From contig JADJZY010000009.1 of assembly GCA_016715505.1 (NCBI GenBank), positions 62,001 to 126,000 of the forward strand: 64,000 nucleotides of DNA, in the 5' to 3' direction. The notes under the pieces are model-generated. The model did not search any database and was not told where the DNA came from. It worked only from the letters and a program-made list of their open reading frames with translations. Shown here piece by piece: positions 48,095 to 59,475 of the stretch. Position 1 is the first letter of the stretch. Every line of letters begins with the position of its first letter. Origin of the DNA: Bacteroidota bacterium (GTDB taxonomy: Bacteria > Bacteroidota > Bacteroidia > Chitinophagales > Chitinophagaceae). Made by a program: the position numbers and the translations under genes.

Positions 48095-49476
48095 TTAGAG
48101 ACCGTACACACTGGCCAAATACACCATGTGGGTCATCGCAATCGCTCCTAAACACAGCTCACGACGATGTACATTTTCAAAAATATCATTGGCACTATGA
48201 TGCATGTCGAAATAGCGCTGTGAATCCGGCATCAAACCCATCAGTGGAGTACCGAATTTGCGACGAAGCGGACCGATATCGGCACCACCACCTTCACGTT
48301 CAAAATGATAAACACCATAGGGGCCAATAAAGGCTTCCATGATTTCACCTGAGCTTCCTGGGCATCATTCATATTCATATTAAAGCCATAGGGTGTGGCA
48401 CCTCCGGCATCACTTTCAATGGCCAAAATGTGATTCTCATTATTTTTTTCAGCAAGTTCGGCATACTTCAGCGCACCGCGCAGTCCGTTTTCTTCATTCA
48501 TAAAAAGAACCGCCCGAATCGTTCGTTTAGGGCGAATACCCAAACGTTTAAAAGTGCGCAGGACTTCTATACTCTGAACCACACCTGCACCATCATCGTG
48601 TGCGCCTTCTCCAATATCCCAACTATCCAGATGTCCTCCAAAACAAATAATCTCATTGGGTAATTCAGTGCCCCGAATTTCTGCAACCACATTGTACGAT
48701 TTTACATCAGGAAGCATTTGACAGGTTGTACGCATATAAAATTGAACCTGCGACTTTTCATTGCAGGCTTTTTCCAAAACATCAGCATCCAAATTAGAGA
48801 TGGCCACCGCAGGTATTGGCGCAGTTTGGTCTTCATATCTCACTGTTCCTGTATGCGGCTTATCATCATAAGCCGAGGAAACAGAACGAATAACCACGCC
48901 CAATGCACCCTTTTTACTGGCTTCGCTGGTAGCGCCCCAACGATAATACACACAAGGACCATAACTATCAAAGGTGTTGACATTACTTTGTTCAAATCGA
49001 AAATTATAAAATACAATTTTACCTTGCACTTCTTTCGTACTCAGTTTTTTTAATTCATCGATATGATTAATTTTTAAAACCTGGGCTTTAAGTCCTGATG
49101 CACCGGTTCCTACTGCATTACCCAGCGAGGATATGGTCATGGATGTTTTATGATTTTTATGACTCAGCATATATCCTTCCTCTTCACCGCGCACCCAATG
49201 GGGCACCATCACTTCTTGTAACCAAACTTTATCCACTCCAAATTTTTCAAAAGTTTTTTTACCCCATTCAACAGCTTCTGCAGCTTGTGTGGAACCACTG
49301 ATTCGATGTCCGATTTGTTTACACAGTTGCTCCAAATCTTTGTAACAATCATAGTTCTGCAACACATGATTTGATATCTGGCGCAGCACAGCACTATCCT
49401 TTTTATATTGTTGCGACAGGGAAACCTGTGAACAAGAAAGGATAAATATTATTCCTAAAAAACGGAGTCGAAGCAT
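48095..49476 (-). CDS. M28 family zinc aminopeptidase (one frameshift)
   Basis: The signal peptide ends SQVSLSQQ. The peptidase has the M28 metal ligands in GGHLDSWDIGEGAHDDGAG, the catalytic Glu in FMNEENGLRGA, an Asp in AIESDAGG and a His in DMHHSANDIFE. A PA-like insert (about 100-230) sits between the propeptide and the catalytic core. The frame breaks near 48340: one reading ends QVKSWKPLLAP, and the shifted one continues AFIGPYGVYHFEREGGGADI. The enzyme should be exported and release N-terminal amino acids. Confidence 0.87.
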
Positions 49477-49510
49477 ACTTTGGTTAATTTTAGCGAATAA
49501 AAATAAGCAT

Positions 49511-49933
49511 ATGAATAGATTTTTGTTGGTTTTATTGCTTTAATCAGTGGAATCTATTGCTCAGCCAATGTAGTCCTAAGGTGCAAAACAGACCGAAAAA
49601 ACGGCGGATAACCGAACTGGCGGACCTGCATCGCGTGAAAAACCCAAGCCACTATTGGATACAGAAGTTGTGAGCAATACCGCGCCAGTATTGAGTCCGG
49701 CACCTCAAATGGTAGAAGTCGAGAAGCTCCCCGGCCAAAACAACGACAATTTAACAAAAGGAAAATTGCTTTGGTCTACTAGTTGTAATAAGTGTCATGA
49801 AGCATATAACCCAAATACACGCAGCATGGCTGAATGGCGTCCTATTTTGAAAGACATGATGCCTAAAGCCCAGTTAAGTGGAGAAGAATCGCAGCATCTG
49901 TTAGCGTTTTTTAATCACTATGCCAAAAAGTAA
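49511..49933 (+). CDS. single-haem cytochrome c-like lipoprotein (frameshifts near the N-terminus)
   Basis: The protein has one c-type haem site, TSCNKCHEAYNP, and a C-terminal AQLSGEESQHLLAFFNHY, as in small periplasmic cytochromes. ATG 49511 opens a signal peptide (MNRFLLVLL), but the frame must shift near 49541 and again near 49580 to join it to the linker QTEKTADNRTGGPASREKP and the haem part. With the shifts the signal ends around GIYCSA, possibly a lipobox. The first usable codon of the intact part is TTG 49655. Confidence 0.65.
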
Positions 49934-49963
49934 AGCGTGCTCCGTAAATGGGTGACATCGAAC

Positions 49964-50341
49964 ATGAGTGAAACGAAATACATGATTGCCGAACAAACCG
50001 CACTTGAATTAATAGAGCGAATGTTTTCTTCCTGGAATAAACAGGATATGGAAAGCCTGATGCCTTTATTTACCGAAGACATTGAACTGGTTTCAAATAA
50101 AGTCATGGATTTGTTGCCGGATGCTAACGGAAAAATTAAAGGTCGCAAAGTACTGCATACATACTGGTCGGCTTTGATGCAATTATATCCGCACTTTCAG
50201 TTTCGATTAAAACGTCTCATTGTTGAGGGTCGGGTGATTATCGTATATTATAAAACAGATGACCACCAGACACATTGTATCTCCAAACTTCATCTAACTT
50301 TCGATGGCCTGATTGAAAGAATGGAAGTAGTTTATCTTTAA
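49964..50341 (+). CDS. NTF2-like (SnoaL-type) protein
   Basis: I use ATG 49964 (MSETKYMIAEQ), although a GTG at 49937 is in frame. The fold follows SnoaL/NTF2 order: LELIERMFSSWNKQDMESL, MPLFTEDIELVS, GKIKGRKVLHTYWSALMQLY, VIIVYYKTDDHQ and FDGLIERMEVVYL. Members bind small ligands or act as isomerases; nothing here indicates the substrate. It follows the cytochrome gene by 30 bases. Confidence 0.7.
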   Translation: MSETKYMIAEQTALELIERMFSSWNKQDMESLMPLFTEDIELVSNKVMDLLPDANGKIKGRKVLHTYWSALMQLYPHFQFRLKRLIVEGRVIIVYYKTDDHQTHCISKLHLTFDGLIERMEVVYL

Positions 50342-50370
50342 ATAGAAGGGCCATTGACGATTAAAAAGCC

Positions 50371-51301
50371 TTATGATTTGATGATGAATAAAATCACTGC
50401 ATCCATCATTTTTTTGGAAATTGGCAACTCAGGTTTATTGTAACTCGCCATATTATCTCCTCGGCATTCAATTCCACCAGTACATGGTTCATTTTTCAAC
50501 AACCAATAATTGTGCATCAGGTTTTGCCTTGGCTAACTGCTGGAGCCTGTTCCACCTTTACTTGTAAATCCCAATCACCATTGATAATTAAAACTGGGCC
50601 GGATAATTTTTTAATTTCTTTTGATGGATCGTATTTAAACCAACTCATCAGGTAAGGTTGTACGGATGGGCGGAATAAAGTCATTAGTTGGGGAGACGGG
50701 CATTCTACTGTCATTCCTTGAGTCAAACTATCCAACTTCAACATAACAGGTTCTTCCAATGCACCCAATTTACCTTTTAACTGCCCTTTGAGTACTTTTG
50801 CGGCATCAAATCCAGGGCCGGCAATAGAGATATATTTACTCCCGGCTTTGAAGCCAGCATTCCGACCAATGAACCTTCGCTATGCCCAATCAAGGTTATA
50901 TTTTTAAAACGGGTATCAGGTTCAAAAAAAACACGAACTGCCTTTGCGTCATCCACAATATGATCAAATCGTAAGGAAGCTTCATCTTTGACCTCCAATT
51001 GACTCTTCCCTACTCCTCTTTTATCATATCGGAATGAGGCAATTCCATTCATTGCAAACTGATGGGCCATTTTCTTAAACGCATCTGTTTTCGCCCCTTC
51101 CTGATTACAATCCCGGTCAGTAGGTCCGCTACCTGCAATCAAAATCACCAAATGCATGGCACTGTGTGCATGTGCAGGAATCGTCAGTGTTCCAGATATT
51201 TTAACCCCCGTTGAAGGTATTTCAATTTCGGATTCATCAAAACCATGAGCCATCAATTGAACCGGCCATAAAGCAAGAAGTAGTAAACAGATTTTATACA
51301 T
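50371..51301 (-). CDS. exported alpha/beta hydrolase (several frameshifts)
   Basis: A signal peptide ends LMAHG. The hydrolase core shows LVILIAGSGPTDRDCNQEG (oxyanion region), FRYDKRGVGKSQ and the nucleophile elbow LIGHSEGSLVGM. The acid is in IINGDWDLQVKVEQA, and the His is in MNHVL after the frame break. Frames change near 50860 (restoring KAGSKYISIAGPGFDAAKVL), near 50490 (a five-A run that needs six, restoring VVEKMNHVL) and once more before the tail NKPELPISKKMMDAVILF, ending at TAA 50371. This is a DUF1749/S9-like hydrolase of unknown substrate. Confidence 0.72.
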
Positions 51302-51323
51302 CCTACAAAGATACTCTCTAAAT

Positions 51324-54300
51324 TTATTTAACCATCACCCGAATACCCTCACTATGGCTGCTGAATTCGGGAGCATACATACACTGAATTTGCGCAATGC
51401 CATTCGAGTATTCGCCTTTGTTGGTGACAAACATAGGATACTCAAAAACGTAAGTTCCTTTCGGGAGGAAATTAAAAAAGAAATGGGTCGCGAGATCTTT
51501 CGTTGACTCATAATAACCCAATCCACCTTGATATTGATACTGACTCAACACATGAATCGGCTCAAAACATGCAGCACGCATATCTTTCAGATGCACATAC
51601 TCCATGGGGCGATCAACCCGTAATTCTATTCGTACCCTCATTTTATCGCCCAACTTCAATGGCGTTTCAATAGAGAGAGGCAACAATGTTTCACCTTTCT
51701 CGGTGACATCCACGCGATAGATTTGCTTTTTGAGTTTTAAAGGAGTTTCTGCCGCAGTAATTTTATCCAGTTGTTCAAAATATTGCCAATAAACAGCACC
51801 CCAACTTGTTCCTTGAATACCTATTCCTTTTTCAGGCGGGGATTGAACTTTCACCTGAACATTTCCTCTCTCAGGCTTGATCAGTTCTGGTCCCATGCTC
51901 ATTTTAAAATATCCTGTACCTGCTTCCTTTTCTGAATGATCCAATACCATCGTTCCCATTTTTATTTCCACATTGGGCTCTGCGGCCAACCAATAAGTTC
52001 CTTTGAGTAATAAAGCATAACAAGCATCTGCAGTGGCTTTGGTAGTTTTCCAATGATTGGTTTGTTTATTTTTTAACAACCAAATTTTTAAAGCGTCCAC
52101 TTCCTTTTCACTTTGCGCCACTTCATCAAATGCTTCAATCATCACACTTTGTGCTTCAATGGGGGCTTCGTACCACCAATAACTTTGATTCATGGATTTC
52201 CAATACATACCCATTTCATCATGAAGTATGGCATTTTCACGAAGCGATGCCATTATTTCGCGGGCTATCTCTTTTTGATTAAATCGATTCAATGCGATAG
52301 CGCTCATCGCTTGCATATATTTATTTTGTTTCAACCAATATTGTGCCGCTTGTTTTTTATAAAAATTAAAGGCTTTTTGGTTAGCACCTTCAATAGGTCG
52401 GTTACTAAAGAAGCTGCGCATGTACAAATATTGGATCTGAAAATAACTGATTTGGGGTTCATTTAAATTGGCTTTATATCGAATCAAATCATCATAATCT
52501 TCTTTAATTTTTGCATCCAAATAAGGAAGTGCATTTTCTGCAAGTTTCATGATACGTCTTTCCTGCCCCACTTCACGTACACCCAAGTGTAATAAGCGAC
52601 CAATGCCGGTGACAATATACTGGGTGATATAACGATCGTCAGCCATTCCTTTGAACCATGCAAAACATCCATTTGGCGTTTGCATTTGAGCCAGTTCACG
52701 CGTACTTCGTTCAAGTTCTTTTGACATTCGGTTCAGGTCAAACAACAAAGCAATATTCTTTTTCTGTGCTTCCTCAGATTGGGCTTGTAGCACCCAGGGT
52801 GTTTCTTCCAATAATGCATTTTTAAGCTCCTGATTCTTTTGAAGATTTGAAAGAAGTGCGCTGCTATCTTTTTCCTTCCAGGTATTAAACACCTCACGTA
52901 TTTTCGGATTTGATTGCGCAATATGGGTGGCCAACACATTGCTGTAATATCGATTAAACCGCTGCTCTGCACACTCATAGGGGTAATCGGTCAGATAAGG
53001 TAATGATTGAATTGCGTACCAGGCCGGATTAGCGGTAAACTCTACACTTAAATTGTAATGGCGTAATGTTGAGGATGAACCCGAGTTGATTAACTTCTCC
53101 AACTTAAAATTCTTTTCAGAATTGTACTTCACATTCAGTGGCCATGTTTCGGTGACCAACATATCATTGGTCAGTACGGGGACCAAATTTTGTTCACCGT
53201 CTGTCCATTCAACAGAACCGTCTTTACTTTTTGCAGTCACCCAGGTTTGAATAATCACCGGCATGACAAAGCCTTTTGGAATTTCGATATCCCAATGAAC
53301 GGCCTGACTTTCTCCGGCTTTCAATTGAACTAATTTTACAACCTGTTTATTCTTAAACATCCCATCTACACTTTTCCGGGAATTCGGATGCATCAATTTT
53401 AAACGTACTTCGGCTAGCATATCCTCCGAACTTAAATTACTCAGTTTAGCACGGTATTCCATATTGTCTCCTTCTCGCATGAAGCGCGGAGTATTGGGGA
53501 CAATCATCACCTCTTTACTTGTTCGACTACTTTCGGTGAGCACTCCCTGTGCCAGGTCTTCAGTATGTGCAAAAGCCATGAGCTTCCATTTGGTGAGTGC
53601 TTCAGGTGCCTTAAAAGCAAATTGAATACTCCCCTCTTCATCCGTTCGTAATTGTGGAAAGAAAAATGCAGTTTCTTTAAAATCACTCCTAAGCGGCACA
53701 GCAGATGAAGCATCTTTAGAGTCATTTACCTTGGGTGCTTCAGCAATAGAATCCATTGACAAATCGGAGTTCATATCATCTTTCTCCGACATCATCCTGG
53801 CACCCGCCGGCGCTGCTGCGGATTTGGTCAGCGCGCGGTTACCTCCATCAGGCATTTCCATCATGACATAATATCTTCGATAATTTCTTTCATCCAGTCC
53901 CCACCAATTTTGTGATGGATAAATCTTCCGTATTTGTTGAGCAGATAAATACGGGTAACGACTAATCGGCATTCCGGTTGCGCTGCCAAAACCCATCGGA
54001 TGCTGCAAACTATATCGACGGTATCGATCCGTATAAAGAGGCATCGGAGTCCATGTATGTGATTTAAATGCATCCAAACTGGCATCATACATCGATGTCA
54101 ACATTTCGGAAGCAACTTTTTCCGATTGGCTTCCTTTGATTTCTATACGCCATTCCTGTTCACTGCCCGGTAAAATTTTATCGCGAAAACTCAGCATTTT
54201 TAATTGAAGTTCCTTCTGACTAAATGGTATCTGAACCTGATGATCAAAAGAATAAAAACGATTATCCTTAACAAATACACCCGACCAGAAGAAACCACCC

Positions 54301-57300
54301 CGATCCTCTTCATCAATCAAATATTGCAAGGAGCGTTTCGATTCCAGCACTTCCCATTGTGTTTTTGAAAGACCCTTTCGTTCTAATTGATACAAAACAA
54401 ATACTTTATCAAATGCAGATGCAAAACCCAAGTCCACCTTATTGCCGGGTTGAGTCTTGATGTTTTGTGGCGCGGTCACCAAAGCCTCATGGCGCAGTGC
54501 AGAAACAGCATCCTTCCCAAATAAACGGATGTATTTTTTGTCGATCACTTCTTGTCCATCAGATCCTTGGCTTTGGCTTCAAGCACATACCAACCTTCAC
54601 CCCGAACCAGTTTTTTGCAAATACGCCACACCATTGGAAGTCGTTTGAAAGGTTTTCGTCCAAACAGTTTTTCTTCCGCCCAATTCATTTTTATCAGACT
54701 CTCCATCGTATTCATCCAACGGAAAATCTTTTCGATTTCGGGAATCATATTGAATTCCACCTTTTCCCAAAGGCGTTTTCTCAACACACGATCAGGCGCT
54801 TTTAATTTTTTTAAACTCAATATCACTTCTGTTTCGTTAAACACACCTGCCAAATTTGTGCTTTTAATTTCCACCGCATTAAAATCATTGATTGATCTCG
54901 ATTCTTCAGAAACTATTTCAAGCAATAAACGTTGATAGGCTAGGGACACATTCGTTTTTCCACTGCGGGTTTCACCATTCAAATCGGTTACATCAGCAAT
55001 AATCTGATAGTCAAACACGGGATTTGTTTCAGGCGACACGGCCAGATCTGGAATAGCATCAAACGCTATTTCGAAACTTCCGTCTGCGCCTGTGACTAAT
55101 TGCCCTTGTGCAATTTCCACGGAAGGACTCGAAGGTTGTCCCCATCTATAGAAGCACCAGTAGTAGGGAAACCTGGCCTGACGTATTACCCTGAATTTGA
55201 CGCTGGCTCCATCAATGGCGTTTCCGGCAAATGCCTTGGCCAAGCCTTTTATTCTGATTTGATCATTCAGTCGGTATGTTGAACGAATTGTGTCAAATGT
55301 CACCTCAAACTTAGGGCGTTTGTATTCTTCAATATTAAAATAGGCTTGTCCGCCTTCTGCCGACAAATGAAATGTTCCTGTGAGCAGACCTTGAGGAGCC
55401 TGAAATGATCCAGTGAAAGAGCCAAATTCATTCGTGCTTACCTCGAGGGTTTCAACCACTTGATGGTTTACATCCATCAGAGAAATAGTGGCTTTTCGTT
55501 GTTTGAGTAACTCATGTTTTAATGGATCCACACCTGTGCTTTGAACCATGATCCCTTTAAAGTAAATGTTTTGTCCGGGCCGGTAAATACTACGATCGGT
55601 AAACAGAAATGTACGTACCATATTTTGTTGAGGTGCGTCTTGATGATACAAATAAATTTGTTGGGGGGCATAAAACTGATCATCACCTTTGCTTAATTCC
55701 GGTATTAAAGAAGAATTATCCTGAAAATTTTTCAACGAAACAAAACCCTTCCCATCACTCAACAATTTTGCAACTTCAACTAGGCTATTTTTATACGTTT
55801 TGTAATTATACTCTTGTTTATACAAACGGACCGTTACACCTGAGAGAGGCTCCCCACTTGAACGATGAAGCACCCAAATTCCTCGCTGTTGTTTACTTTC
55901 ATTCACGGCGATATAGGTTAAATCCGTGACCTGTAACAGGTTAATGGATACAATTTTTTGGTTTTCAAAATCAGGATCATCCGAAATAAATAATGCATAA
56001 CAACCTAAAGGAAGAGATTCAATTTTGATTTCGGTGGAATGCGTTTCAAAATCATTACTTCGTGGTAAGTTGATCGACCAGGATTGAATCGCTTTTCCGG
56101 TCAAAACCTTTTTACTATTGTTCAGATAATCTTGATTAAAATCCTTGAGTTCAGTCAATGTCATCGGAATGATTTTACAATAAACCTGACTGACATTTTG
56201 ATAAGATAAACGTGCAATGGCCGGCTTATTGGGGAGCAGCACTTCCTCTGTAATGAGTTCAATCTGTTTTGCCATTATTTGTTGTAATAATTGCTCGGCG
56301 TACATAGCAGCCTCCGTTCTTGGGAACTTCTTTAAAATTTCATCACATACATCTTTTGCAGCGGCTCGTTTTTTTGTGTGCGCGGTAGGGCTCTCTGAAT
56401 TCTTATTCGCTCTGCGCCCCTGGGTCTGGGTACCTTGAAAAAGATATTCGGCATATAAATAAGAGGCATATGCGGCTCCCGGATGATTGGGATATTTTTT
56501 GAGCACATTCAACAGGGATTGGATATAGTATTCATTTTTATTGACACCAACTGCATGTTGATGTACGTATTTGATGCGTGCCAAATCCACATCTATGAGC
56601 GCCGAGGGGTCCGTATCATCCAAATGAAACTGAAGGAGTTTTTGATAAAGTTTGATCACCTGCAACTTAGATTGCAAGCTGTCCTTTGCATTCAATCTGG
56701 CCTTTATAAAATCTAATGCAGGAGCATACCAAATAGAATCCTTGAGTTCAAAGGCATAAGCTGGTTTGGTCAATTCAATTTCATCATTGGCAAAAAAATC
56801 TATAGCCCGATGTGCAAGATAATCATAGAGCGTTGGCCATAGTTTGAAGGTATTTTCTCCGGGCAGTAAAACGCCTTTCACTTTTTCGAGCGGATAATTT
56901 TTTGAAGCTTCTTCCTCGGTTAAGGATGCATGGAAACAGGAATAAGATGCCTGAAAAAATTGATCTGCCGTCCAAGTTTCAAGGTCTTCAGTTCCATCCG
57001 GGATTAATTTTTTTGATTTTGGAGAAGGCTCCACACTCGTACGTTCTAATATTTCCCATCGTTTTTGTTCATAATAATTTTGATATAATGTGCCCAACAT
57101 GGAATACAATAACTGTTTGGCGGGAAACTGGCTGTATTTCAATTCCTGATGAAAAAACGGAATGATCGCTGAGTCTGCAGATTCAGAAAGACTTTCAGCA
57201 GACTTCAGATACATACAAATGGACTTGATATACTGGTCGGTGTTTTGTTCGGTTCTTGCCTGATTCAGGATCAGACGAATTTCCTTGGCCGCACTGGCAT

Positions 57301-57427
57301 TGAGCCCCTTAGACAGCAGGCCCTCCACAGTTTCCCATTTTTGGGTATAAAATTGTTGGTTCATGTTTTGAGCTTTGAGAAGAATAAATGGTGCCAAGAG
57401 AAATAGCAGCAGACCAAACTTGCGCAT
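51324..57427 (-). CDS. alpha-2-macroglobulin-family protein (one frameshift)
   Basis: Two open frames join into one protein of about 2,030 residues. The signal peptide (MRKFGLLLFLLAPFILLKAQ) is followed by a helical N-terminal region, then MG domains (FTDRSIYRPGQNIYFKGIM is the MG2 motif). An MG10/bait-like stretch and the A2M domain come next (FFFPQLRTDEEGSIQFAF, WKLMAFAHTEDL). The thioester region is YPYECAEQRFNRYYSN, where CAEQ corresponds to the Cys-Gln thioester motif CxEQ. The frame changes near 54565; the shifted frame reads AKDSDGQEVIDKKYIRLF without interruption. Bacterial A2Ms trap proteases in the periplasm or at the surface. No pbpC partner gene is adjacent. Confidence 0.9.
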
Positions 57428-57516
57428 AGAGAAAATAATTTAAATGACTGAGTGATAAATTTCAGACTAGCAGACACAAAGATGCGATTTTTCCATAGGA
57501 TAAATTTGTCATTGTA

Positions 57517-57549
57517 TTGTGAATTATGGCATCAAATCTGCTATCTTTG
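57517..57549 (+). promoter_or_regulatory. pssA promoter
   Basis: TTG (57517-57519), 22 bases, then TATCTTTG (57542-57549), which matches TAnnTTTG. The pssA ATG is ten bases further. Confidence 0.65.
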
Positions 57550-57559
57550 CGCCACTCCG

Positions 57560-58321
57560 ATGAGACATCTTCCTAATATTTTAACGCTTGGAAATTTATT
57601 TTTTGGTTGTGTTGCAATCGTATTTATCCTGCATTCCCAACCCTTTTTAAGTGAAGTGAATGGGGAATCATATTGGGTCAGTGGAACAACTCAAGCCTAC
57701 TATGGCTCTTTGTTTATTTTGGCTGCTGCCATTTGTGATTTGTTTGATGGCATGGTGGCCAGATGGCTGGGAGTTACTTCCGCCATTGGAAAAGATTTAG
57801 ATTCACTCGCTGATGTGGTATCTTTTGGGGTTGCACCATCTATGATCCTGATGAAAATGTTATGGGCCGCTTGGATGCAAAAACCAGACGCTATGGACAT
57901 CTCCATGATATATGTTGCACCTGCTTTTGTATTGGCATGTTTTAGTGCTTTACGTTTAGCTCGTTTTAATAATGCCCCCGCCACTACAGCTTACTTTACA
58001 GGGGTACCTACACCGGCCATTGGACTGCTGGTTGCATCCTTTCCGTTGATTAATTTTTACAACCCTTTGAACATGGGCTTGCGCCTGCAAAATCCGTGGC
58101 TTTTATACCTCATTATTGCTGTACTTTGTTGGTTGATGGTCAGTAAGATGCGGTTATTCACGCTCAAATTCAAAGGATTCTCATTGGCTAAAAATTGGCC
58201 CCAATTGGCCTGGGTAGCACTCAGTTTAATTGCACTTCCGTTTTTGAAAATTCTGGTCGTTCCATTTTCATTTTTATTATATATTATTTTATCATTTGCC
58301 TATAAACATCAAGAAGCATGA
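57560..58321 (+). CDS. pssA: CDP-diacylglycerol--serine O-phosphatidyltransferase
   Basis: The enzyme makes phosphatidylserine from CDP-diacylglycerol in the inner membrane. The CDP-alcohol phosphotransferase motif reads DLFDGMVAR, then GKDLDSLAD, matching DxxDGxxAR...GxxxDxxxD. About seven hydrophobic helices follow. I choose ATG 57560 (MRHLPNILTLGNLFFG), ten bases after a consensus -7 box, over the frame opening at 57452. Its TGA overlaps the purS ATG. Confidence 0.93.
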   Translation: MRHLPNILTLGNLFFGCVAIVFILHSQPFLSEVNGESYWVSGTTQAYYGSLFILAAAICDLFDGMVARWLGVTSAIGKDLDSLADVVSFGVAPSMILMKMLWAAWMQKPDAMDISMIYVAPAFVLACFSALRLARFNNAPATTAYFTGVPTPAIGLLVASFPLINFYNPLNMGLRLQNPWLLYLIIAVLCWLMVSKMRLFTLKFKGFSLAKNWPQLAWVALSLIALPFLKILVVPFSFLLYIILSFAYKHQEA

Positions 58322-58569
58322 ACTATACAGCTCAAATCACCATCATGCCATTAAAAGAATTACTGGACCCACAGGGTAAAGCCGTTAACGAAAGTTTGCA
58401 CCGTTTGGGCATTTCGGCGATTGATCAGGTTCGAATTGGTAAACATATTACGCTTCAGATTGAAGCAAGTGACGAAAAGCAGGCACATACCTTAGCTGAT
58501 GAAGCATGTCGAAAAGTATTGTGTAATCAAGTGATGGAAAGTTACTCGATTAGCATCAACGCTCAATAA
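58318..58569 (+). CDS. purS: phosphoribosylformylglycinamidine synthase subunit PurS
   Basis: PurS is the small subunit that lets PurL and PurQ form the FGAM synthetase complex in purine synthesis. The 83-aa sequence has the family core: ITIMPLKELLDPQGKAVNES, LHRLGISAIDQVRIGKHITL and ADEACRKVLCNQVMESYSI. The start overlaps the pssA stop by four bases. No purQ or purL gene is in the window. Confidence 0.92.
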   Translation: MNYTAQITIMPLKELLDPQGKAVNESLHRLGISAIDQVRIGKHITLQIEASDEKQAHTLADEACRKVLCNQVMESYSISINAQ

Positions 58570-58593
58570 AATCCATCTGGAATTTGAGCCGGA

Positions 58594-59472
58594 TCAATTT
58601 CGGCGATCCGCACCCCAATACAATTTGGTTTGTAATGTCTGTAAAAAATGTTGCCCTTCCAATCGTATGAGTTGAATGGTAAAATCTTCTTTTCTTACGG
58701 CCAAAGAAACGCTACTATCGATCGATTCCGAGCGCGCATCCAGTGTACATAAAAAATGTTCAGCCCGACCTTCAACTTCAAAAGAAACGACTGAGGCATC
58801 AGAAATGATGATTGGTCGAACGTTGAGATTATGAGGAGCCACCGGAGTGATTACAAAACTATTGGCCTGCGGAAAAATGATGGGACCGCCACAACTAAGG
58901 GAATACCCGGTTGAACCTGTTGGCGTGGAAACAATAATTCCATCGGCCCAATATGTACATAAAAACTCCCCGTTTAAATAAGTATGAATTTTGATTAAAG
59001 AAGAAGAGTCTTTTCGGTGCAGCGAAAATTCATTGAGTGCAAACGGAGCATCCTGAAAAATAGGTATACTGGCATCGAGATGAATGAGGGTACGCGTATC
59101 CAAATGAAATGTGCCTTTACTCAAGGCCTGAACTGCCATGTTTATTTCCTCTTTGGAGGTAGATGCTAAAAATCCAAGCCTACCCAAATTAATCCCAAGA
59201 ACAGGAATATTCGCACGGGCTGTAAATTTAACGGTATCCAGCATGGTGCCATCACCTCCCAGACTAATCATATATTTCGTTCGGCTGTTCAGCGGTTTTG
59301 ATTCCGAAAATACCTCCTGAATATCCTGCATCGGCATCAACTGTTTTAATCGAATCAGCAAGGGTTCGTAAATAACCATTTGAATCTTAGCTTCTCTCAA
59401 ACTTTCAAAAAGCTTAACAAAATAAGGCACGTCGGAGTCTTCAAATACACGATTATAAACAGCAATTTGCAT
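58594..59472 (-). CDS. nadK: NAD kinase
   Basis: NadK phosphorylates NAD to NADP. The GGDGTML motif (SLGGDGTMLDTVKF), the NE/D-containing region FALNEFSLHRKD and the diacylglycerol-kinase-like STPTGSTGYSLSCGGPII are present. At 292 aa it has the normal size. It follows the Omp85-like gene with a 3-base gap once the frameshift there is corrected; the apparent 76-base overlap is an artefact. Confidence 0.95.
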   Translation of the reverse strand: MQIAVYNRVFEDSDVPYFVKLFESLREAKIQMVIYEPLLIRLKQLMPMQDIQEVFSESKPLNSRTKYMISLGGDGTMLDTVKFTARANIPVLGINLGRLGFLASTSKEEINMAVQALSKGTFHLDTRTLIHLDASIPIFQDAPFALNEFSLHRKDSSSLIKIHTYLNGEFLCTYWADGIIVSTPTGSTGYSLSCGGPIIFPQANSFVITPVAPHNLNVRPIIISDASVVSFEVEGRAEHFLCTLDARSESIDSSVSLAVRKEDFTIQLIRLEGQHFLQTLQTKLYWGADRRN

Positions 59473-59475
59473 CCC

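Noticed and set aside
59397..59475. Overlap of the Omp85-like gene with nadK
   Set aside because: It disappears when one base is removed near 59495, which restores GLFLHGTKE and TAA 59476.
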